Shown here: positions 57,055 to 64,000 of the stretch, piece after piece
How the letters are laid out: each line of letters opens with the position of its first letter
How positions within the stretch are numbered: position 1 is the first letter of the stretch
Source of the DNA: Paragordius varius
Taxonomy: Eukaryota; Nematomorpha
DNA length: 64,000 nucleotides
Direction: 5' to 3'
Assembly (NCBI GenBank): GCA_964247055.1
Contig: OZ176051.1
Span: 13,454,001-13,518,000, forward strand
The notes under the pieces: model-generated
Seen by the model: the letters and a program-made list of their open reading frames with translations, nothing else
Told to the model about the DNA's origin: nothing
Databases searched by the model: none
Translations under genes and position numbers: made by a program

Positions 57055-58255
57055 ATACCATTTTTATTCAAATTGGATTTTAAACTTGTCAAAAAATACT
57101 GTCAGAAAAAATTTAACAAAAATATTTTTTAGATGAAAAGCCTTTTTGATTGTATTTGATAAAAAAGATATTTGAATAAAAGATAACACTAAACAACAAA
57201 ATTTTCTACCACACTGGTTTTTTGCATTTTCTGATAAATACTATCATTTTAAAAGTTTATCTGATATACAAATGAACATGCCACTTAAGATTATTGTATA
57301 ATATGATTTTTTGATTATGCGCCTTTTTTATTAAAATTTTACTAAAAAATGCTTTTCTTTGAAAATATACAACAAATGCCCTTTTGTAATATATCATTCG
57401 AAAGAGTAATAAAAACTCTACAAAATGCATACTAATTTGTTTTACATCGATAGTCAATATTGGACAAAGGAGGGGAAAACGCGCAATGAGAGCGTTATTA
57501 ATTAATATTTTTCAAGAAATAATGGATACAAATAACTTAAACTTTGTCTAGATGGCAAGATATGTTTAAAGGACACAAGAAAGTTTTATTGATTAAAACA
57601 CTTATTTATTGCTTTTATGTCATTCCAAGCAGCTATTTTTAAGTTTTATATTTCTAAAATTACCATCTCATCCTCATCAATATTAATTTATTTTCTTTAG
57701 GTAGCTTATAATTTCAAAATTTTAAAGACTAGAAATATATTTTAAGGCATTCTTAATCTTTTCTAGCGATTATGTAATATATATATATATATATATAACT
57801 ATGCATTTTAGTATCCAATATAATTGTGATAATAATATTTTTTAAAAAAGCAAACCAAATTTTTCAAATATTTATTTAATTTTATGCTAATGTAACCCAA
57901 ATAATTACATTATAATTAATTTTATGATTTTTAAATTAGTTTGTCTATGTCAAACTACGATTCGAAAGATACTGTTTTTCGCGCTCAATTGAATGATATA
58001 AATACATGGCTCTATATCTAAGACTTTTAATTTTAAAATTTCTTTATTGTTCGCAGCCAAAAATATCGATAAGCTCTAATAATAAAAATATGTGTTAGAC
58101 CTTTTACAGATATAATATTTATATACTTTATTGAAATAAATTTTAAATTTACAAGAATGGCACTTGAAAAAGTTAAAATTCGTCTAATATAATGAATTAC
58201 ATTATATAAATTAGGGTAAAATCTGTTTAAAATCGAATTTGATATGAAAATGGTA
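57055..58255. repeat. Inverted-repeat element at the centre of the foldback, unit B
   Basis: Copy B counterpart of 36196-37396 with the same ATACCATTT-type ends. Confidence 0.6.
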
Positions 58256-59120
58256 AAAAATTTTAAATTTTATTATTTCTTCCAAAACTATAGATTATAG
58301 GTTAGCTCAGAAATGTGATAAAAAAAATTATTTATATTTTCTTAATCTCAAAAATCTATTCATCCAGTTCATAAAATATAACTTTTAAAGTCATTCAATA
58401 ATTGTATTTAAAAAATATCCTTATTAGTGTGCTCTGAATGAGTAAAAGTAATTTTATTTGTTTTGATATTTATTATCTAAAATAAAACCGTTTTTGACTG
58501 GGAAAACGTTTGATTGACTGGAAAAATGTTGCGATTTACTGGGAAAACTTCTAGATTCACTGGGGAAAAGTTTTTTGACTGGGAAATATACGTTTTTTCT
58601 GTTTTAGCATTACATGCATAAGTAATGAATTTATTGAACATTAAATAATCAGTTTATATTTTATTATATAACGATTTTTCTGGTCGATTGATAGACATAG
58701 AGGCGTTTAAAAAGACAACCAAATATATCACTGAAATTAAGTTAGCGGTTGTATGAAATAAACCCATTTTCAGACGCTAATAATTTATGAGGTTGTGTGT
58801 ATTGCCCGCCAAATTACGATAAAAATTATAAATATGAAAATACTGTTTCTTAATTGTTTGTGTATATTTTATTGTTTTTTGGAATGAAGAAGTTATTATT
58901 ATTAAAAAAGATATATTTAACATATGTGAGTAGATGGAATTAACACAAGATAATCTTCCGGCAAACTAAAGCACTATGAGAATATAAAAGCACTTTTTAT
59001 CAGAAAATATATATTTCAAGATATATTTTGTGTCACTCTCTAATGTACATTAGCTAAAAAAATACATATAACTATATATATAAAAAATAGGTTGTATGAG
59101 TTAATGTATCAGGAATATCT

Positions 59121-60009
59121 GGTATTTTGGTTTTTTACGAGGGATTTGGGGTAAGTGCTTCATATGAGAAAATGGCAAAATTTGCCAATTTTTTTATGAT
59201 AATTTTTTTGGTGAAAAAATGCTTCATTCAAAAAATATCACTAAAATTTATACTACCTATAAAAAGCAATATATTTAAAATAAAAATTTTAGATATGGGC
59301 TCTAAAAATCCCAAATTTTTCGTTCTTTTAAAATGGGATATTCTCTTCAAAAAACGCAAAAATACCAGGATTGGGCGATAAAATTTTTAATATATACAAA
59401 ATTTTGACATAAAAAAAATATTTTTCGATAATTTAATTTTTAGCAAATTCTTGAAGCGTACTTCATACTATTTGGAAGCGTGATCGAAAAATATAAAAAT
59501 TATAAGATATTATAAAGAAACTGTTTCAACATAATTCGACGCTGATATTAAAATGTTCATCTTCAAATGTTTGTTAAAAAAATGTATATTTTACAAAAAA
59601 TCACCAAAATTTTAAAGCAACCCTTAAATTAAAATTGGGAAGCTAATAACCAGCATTTTGCAATTGAAAAATGTCCTTAAAAGTTATTAACTGTTTCCAC
59701 GATGCCTCCGTATAAAGTCTTCAAACATATTTTAAAAAATAAATTGAAAAAAATATTTTTTAAAAAATATTTTTAGCTGATACCAAAATTTAGCTTATAT
59801 TAAATTTTTTTATCCCGCAAGGCATTTTTGCTTTTATTTAAAGAAAACTAACCCATTTTAGAAGAACGAAAAAGATTGCGACTTTTCAAGCCCATATTCA
59901 AAAATTAAATTTTTTGAAAATAATTCCTTTTTATATGTAGTTTATGATGTGTTGTGATAATTTTTGGATTAACCATTTAGCTTTCACCCGTATGCTAAAT
60001 TTAAAATGG
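59121..60009. repeat. Foldback element, GGGCTCTAAAAATCCC family, unit B
   Basis: Copy B counterpart of 38262-39150, with one substitution noticed near 59461. Confidence 0.6.
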
Positions 60010-60948
60010 ATATTGATAAATAATTATTGGAATCCAAAATTCTTTTTTTTACAAATACAATCAATTTATTTAATCAAAGTGATATACAGTTAAAATTGAA
60101 ATTATACGGACAAAACGTAAAATATAAAGACTAATATTTTTTTCAAAAAGACAACCATACGTTTTTAATCCTGATATTTTTTAAATATAACTCATTGTTT
60201 TAAACTACAAAGTATAATATAAAAATGTAAATTGCTAACACAATCAATTTTATATTACGATTGTAAATGTTTATTATAAGATAAATTAAGGTTTTAAAAA
60301 GTATGGTATTCTTTTGGAAAAAAATTTGTCTCTTATTTACTTCTAATTTTAATTTTTACTGTATTTCGTTGTTTCTTTAAACGCCGGATTTATAATCAAT
60401 CGAGAGAAAAGTTTGTTATATTTTAAAATATTCTAGTTGCTTTTTGAGTGCACACAAACAATTTTTTATGTCATTTTAAAACATGTTTTATTATATTTAT
60501 ACGCTAAAATCTATAAGTACAATTATAAAATAGTTTTTGAATCACCAGAAATAGTAAAACCCTGTATGTATGGAAATATAATCCGTAAGTATATTTTTTT
60601 TACTTTACGAATCAATATTAATAGTATTGGTTGAAATGTAGATAATATTAACAATCAATATGAAATTTAATATATTTGAATTGTTGCGACCCGAACGAAG
60701 GAAAGCAGTTGGTTACTATTTTTGTGTTACAGTAGCTTAATCGTGCATTGTGAGTTCTTTATATATTACCATAGCACATAAAGCTAAGAGTAATATTATT
60801 GGAATATAGATTTTTTTGCTTTTTACACCCTTTTAGCCAATTATAATGCTCTTTGTGCTTCTAGCAAAGATTAATTAAAACTAGCAATATATATTTAATC
60901 ACACTGTATTTTTATTTTTTGTGCTTGAAATTGATTTACAATATAGTA

Positions 60949-61113
60949 AGTATACATTGCTAAAAAGTTATTAATTATTGCCAAATAGCTTATGCAGCAA
61001 AGCGAATTATTATTGGCTAATAATAATAAAAAGTGAAAAAATAACTATAAGCCAATAATACTACCCTTTGTTGTTGCTATTTGGCAATTAATAACTTTCT
61101 AGCAATGTATACT
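60949..61113. mobile_element. 165-bp palindromic element flanked by TA, unit B
   Basis: Counterpart of 40092-40254 with several changes. Here the arms pair better: TTGCCAAATAGC faces GCTATTTGGCAA, while copy A has GCTATTTGTCAA. TA lies on both sides (60947-60948 and 61114-61115). Confidence 0.65.
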
Positions 61114-61388
61114 TACTCATACTGTATATACAGTGTAGGTGTCTTTAACCTCCGTAAAATAACAATCAGAAGGAAACGCAATTAATTGAATTAATTATAT
61201 TTTTAACGCGAAAAATTATATATATTTAACAGTTGACTTACATTGGGAGAGTAAAGTTATAGTATTAACAAAAGAGCACCATGTCATTGTAAATTTTATT
61301 TATAAGTGAATTATTTTTCTTAAATGCGTTTTCAAGGCTTTTCAAATTTACGGCATTAATTGAGGCCAACGATATAATACATTAATAA

Positions 61389-61422
61389 GCCATTAAAGCT
61401 TCCGTTATTTTCATATAAATAG
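61389..61422 (+). promoter_or_regulatory. Promoter of the second cofilin type, unit B
   Basis: TAAGCCATTAAAGC, TTCCGTTATT and TATAAATAG (61414-61422) are all unchanged from copy A, although the surrounding few hundred bases carry many substitutions. Only the leader after the TATA box differs. Confidence 0.65.
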
Positions 61423-61480
61423 AGGGACTGTAAAAGACCTTTATTTCAAAATTTTATTCTTATTCTATATAATATTAAAT

Positions 61481-61888
61481 ATGACGACGATTGATCCAAA
61501 CTGTAAAATTGTGTTTCAAGAATTTTCAACGAGCATCCTCTATAAATATGTCCTTTTTGGAATAACACAGAATAAGATTGTTGTCATGAAGAAAGCATCT
61601 GCCACAGCTACATACGATGATTTTTTACGAGATTTGACTGATGTTCAAAACAATAGAGATTGTAGATATGCTGTAATGAATTTTGAGTATGTTGACGCTG
61701 TTACAAAACAGGCACGTCGGAAAATAGTTTACTATCTTTGGTGTCCGGACACTTCTGATATTCTTAAAAAAATGGTGTATACTTCTTCTAATAACGGACT
61801 CAAACAATCCTTTGTTGGAATATCTTTGAGTATTCAAGCTACCGCATTAAGCGACGTTCAATATAATACGGTATTGAATCAACTATAA
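61481..61888 (+). CDS. ADF/cofilin family protein, second paralogue (unit B)
   Basis: This 135-residue protein is identical to that of 40622-41029 except for Leu19 to Ile. The coding part differs at only four bases that I can see: two silent (Thr17, Gly113), the Leu19 codon, and none in the actin-binding helix. The neighbouring non-coding DNA in this diverged part of the duplication differs far more often. That contrast points to purifying selection and a working gene. AATAAA lies at 61990-61995; about ten bases just after it are deleted relative to copy A. Confidence 0.92.
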   Translation: MTTIDPNCKIVFQEFSTSILYKYVLFGITQNKIVVMKKASATATYDDFLRDLTDVQNNRDCRYAVMNFEYVDAVTKQARRKIVYYLWCPDTSDILKKMVYTSSNNGLKQSFVGISLSIQATALSDVQYNTVLNQL

Positions 61889-63180
61889 AACAAATGAAAA
61901 CGTAATGCATCTAAAGTTTATTTAAATATAACTTTTTTTTGCTAAATTAAATTTTAATCCTTATTATATGCACCTAAAAGTTTTGAATCAATAAATTATT
62001 TGTTAATTTATACCGAACAAAAGATAATATTTTAGCTCTTAAACTATCATTTTCGCATGGCGTCTCTATCAATCGTTGTGAATAAATTAAATAATTTTTT
62101 AAAATATCAATTATTATCTTATCCCTTTTAGAAACTATGAGACTTATGGATCGATATTCTTATTAAATAAGATATAAATGAAAGGTTAACAATCGTTAGT
62201 ATGTGGCCCATTCTGAAATTACAAAATATATAAATACATTCATGGATTATATAAAATATTTATATGATTTTAACAATTTACTTACGATTTCATTAATATT
62301 TTTTATAAAAAAGTAACTAGTAAAGCTACGATGCCAAAATTTCGATTGTCTGGACTACATTAATAGGTTATTTCAAATAAGAAGCTCTAGTAAAAAAATA
62401 TATTTAAAATTTTAAATAATTATATTGCACCCTTGCGTTACGTGCTTAAATTTTAATTCTGAATGAAATCAATTAGTGTTTTTCAACTTTTTTTGTATAC
62501 GCGCCAGCAAATAAAAAATAGTTTGCTCTATCCTCTAAATATAAACAAAAATATTATTATTATTATAAAATTATTTATTATCATTATTTGGGATCTGTAT
62601 TTGTTAAAATATTTATAATTGGAACGAATCTTGATAATTTACACCTAAAACATTTACCCTTTTTAATAGCCTATAGCTACAAACAGTTCAAATAATTTAT
62701 TGCCGAAGATTTGTTTAAATGTGAATTAATTTATATTTATCATTATATTTATAATATTTTTAGCGAAAAAAGTATTCAGTAGAAATTATAGCATCCGTCA
62801 ACCGCCCTAAAAGGCTGGTCCTAAAATATTTATTAATTCGTTGTTTTCTCTATATTTATATTTATAACAACATAAACATCAAATAGCTTTAATATTTTCT
62901 TGATATTATTTGTTACATGACCCTTTGTTTTGATCATAACTGGTCTCTTTATTAATAAATTTGGTTGGGATTTTGAAGCTTTGAGATTCATTATCAGAAT
63001 AATCGGTAAAAAGAAGCGGGTTCGGGGTTTTTAAAACCGCACGACACAGCGTAAGTATTGGGCGCCTCACCTAATATACTATCAAAAACAGTAAATGGTG
63101 AAAAATGATTGAGTTCATTATTTTATATAAACAGAATTATAACAATTTACAATTTTTATATATATCTAAAAATATTAGAT

Positions 63181-63428
63181 CAGGATTGTTCAACACTAAC
63201 TGCTTTACGAGCCGCATCCGAATAGAAACGGGCATAAATAAATATTTTTTTGAAATTAAAACATAAGGTAAGAAAAATTGCGAAAACAATATAATTTTCC
63301 ACGGTTTCCGCAAACAAAGTACTTACAGAAATTTGAGCAATACCAATTATACTAAAGATTATATTTGCACCCAAATTTTTTGTGGGCCGCACATATGAAA
63401 TTGCAGGGCCGCATGGTGGTACCCCCTG
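63181..63428. mobile_element. Short hAT-like element, unit B
   Basis: Counterpart of 42336-42583. The right edge reads ACCCCCTG instead of ACCCCCAG, and there are several internal differences. Confidence 0.5.
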
Positions 63429-63540
63429 AATATATGTTTTTTTAAAATTTGTTTTCTATTAGAGAATCCTAAAAGGTAAAGTGCTATGCAACTTATATTT
63501 TCATATGGTAAACAAATTAATTAATCAATAAATGGAGAGA

Positions 63541-63629
63541 TCGCCTTTTTAAATAGTAATATTGTTTATAAAGTTACGTTCTCATGTGATGGTACTTATG
63601 TCGGAGAAACAGGTTGCATCATATTGTAA
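63541..63629 (+). mobile_element. Penelope-like GIY-YIG fragment (fossil), unit B
   Basis: Counterpart of 42696-42784 with the same VYKVTFSCDGTYVGETG segment. Confidence 0.65.
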
Positions 63630-63979
63630 AGGTTAAAATAGCATATATAATTCATGTGTAATAAATTAAAATCCGATTTTGCCTAAAAATTATTTTATAA
63701 CTTTTGATATAGAAAGTTTTTTGGAGCAAGGGCAGACAGTAAAAAAACACATTAGGATATTGAAAACGCTTTTCCTATATAATTCGATGATACTGGACAA
63801 TACTATCTAGGATTTTCGATAAGGTTTTTAATTTCAAACTCCTAATCATTTTTTGTAAAAACACCTATGATTGATACGAATACGATACGGATATGACGGA
63901 TATGATAATATGGAATTATTCATATAAAAATATAAAAAGTGAAACACGTGTTACAAAGTAATAATATATATATGTTACA

Positions 63980-64000
63980 TCTCCCCCTTTAGTAAACGTG
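63980..64000 (-). mobile_element. Edge of the Ty3/gypsy fossil, unit B
   Basis: The purine-rich tract next to the likely LTR start, as at 43134 in copy A. The rest lies beyond the window. Confidence 0.5.

Larger units (their letters stand above)
54237..58594. repeat. Foldback element, CCCAGTCAATCG family, unit B
   Basis: Copy B counterpart of 33378-37735, including the inner element with ends at 57055 and 58255 and an (AT)n tract at 57777-57797. Confidence 0.75.
44036..64000. repeat. Large tandem duplication, copy B (continues past the window)
   Basis: This is the direct repeat of 24308 onward. It contains the same genes and elements, plus an extra 1,130-bp transposon at 47958-49087, a 2-bp deletion near 51165, and a diverged segment from about 60890 onward. 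The window ends at a position equal to 43154 in copy A. Confidence 0.95.

Noticed and set aside
1-64000. CRISPR arrays, rRNA or tRNA genes, bacterial operons
   Set aside because: No regularly spaced identical repeats, no tRNA-like folds and no rRNA core sequences were noticed; the content is eukaryotic.

Overview
The window is AT-rich (GC about a quarter, by eye) nuclear DNA of a eukaryote, probably an invertebrate animal. The evidence is a dense mix of non-LTR retrotransposons, Penelope-like elements, hAT and other DNA transposons, foldback repeats and one Ty3/gypsy fossil, with almost no intact genes. Both TAA and TGA end real genes, so nothing suggests a reassigned code. I cannot name the organism.

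The only convincing host genes are small intronless ADF/cofilin actin-regulator genes. There are five intact reading frames (9424-9834 +, 27627-28037 -, 40622-41029 +, 47355-47765 -, 61481-61888 +) and two decayed copies (about 32128-32529 - and 52987-53388 -). They form two paralogue types about two-thirds identical, sharing a TATA box and an upstream box.

Layout: 1-8195 holds a decayed hAT transposon (786-2900), LINE fragments and two foldback repeats. 8196-14643 is a 6.45-kb block bounded by 50-bp inverted ends matching at 46 of 50 positions, with a cofilin gene inside. 14803-24060 has a foldback element, a LINE tail, a Penelope-like fossil, and a degenerate ~160-bp repeat array split by a 2-kb transposon with ~370-bp inverted ends. 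From 24308 on, a 19.7-kb unit (24308-44035) is followed directly by a second copy (44036 past the window end).

The two copies are almost identical up to about 40.03 kb, then differ by roughly 1% or more to the end of the comparison. The second copy carries a 1,130-bp terminal-inverted-repeat element (47958-49087) absent from the first, with a clean 3-bp target duplication. Inside the unit, 25088-29896 is an inverted, older duplicate of 8489-14597. It differs by a LINE insertion with twin-priming structure and by a 2.2-kb indel.

The most unusual signal is a set of foldback or inverted-repeat elements that seem to share outer ends (ATACCATTT...) and ~20-bp periodic subterminal repeats, including the block that carries the first cofilin gene.
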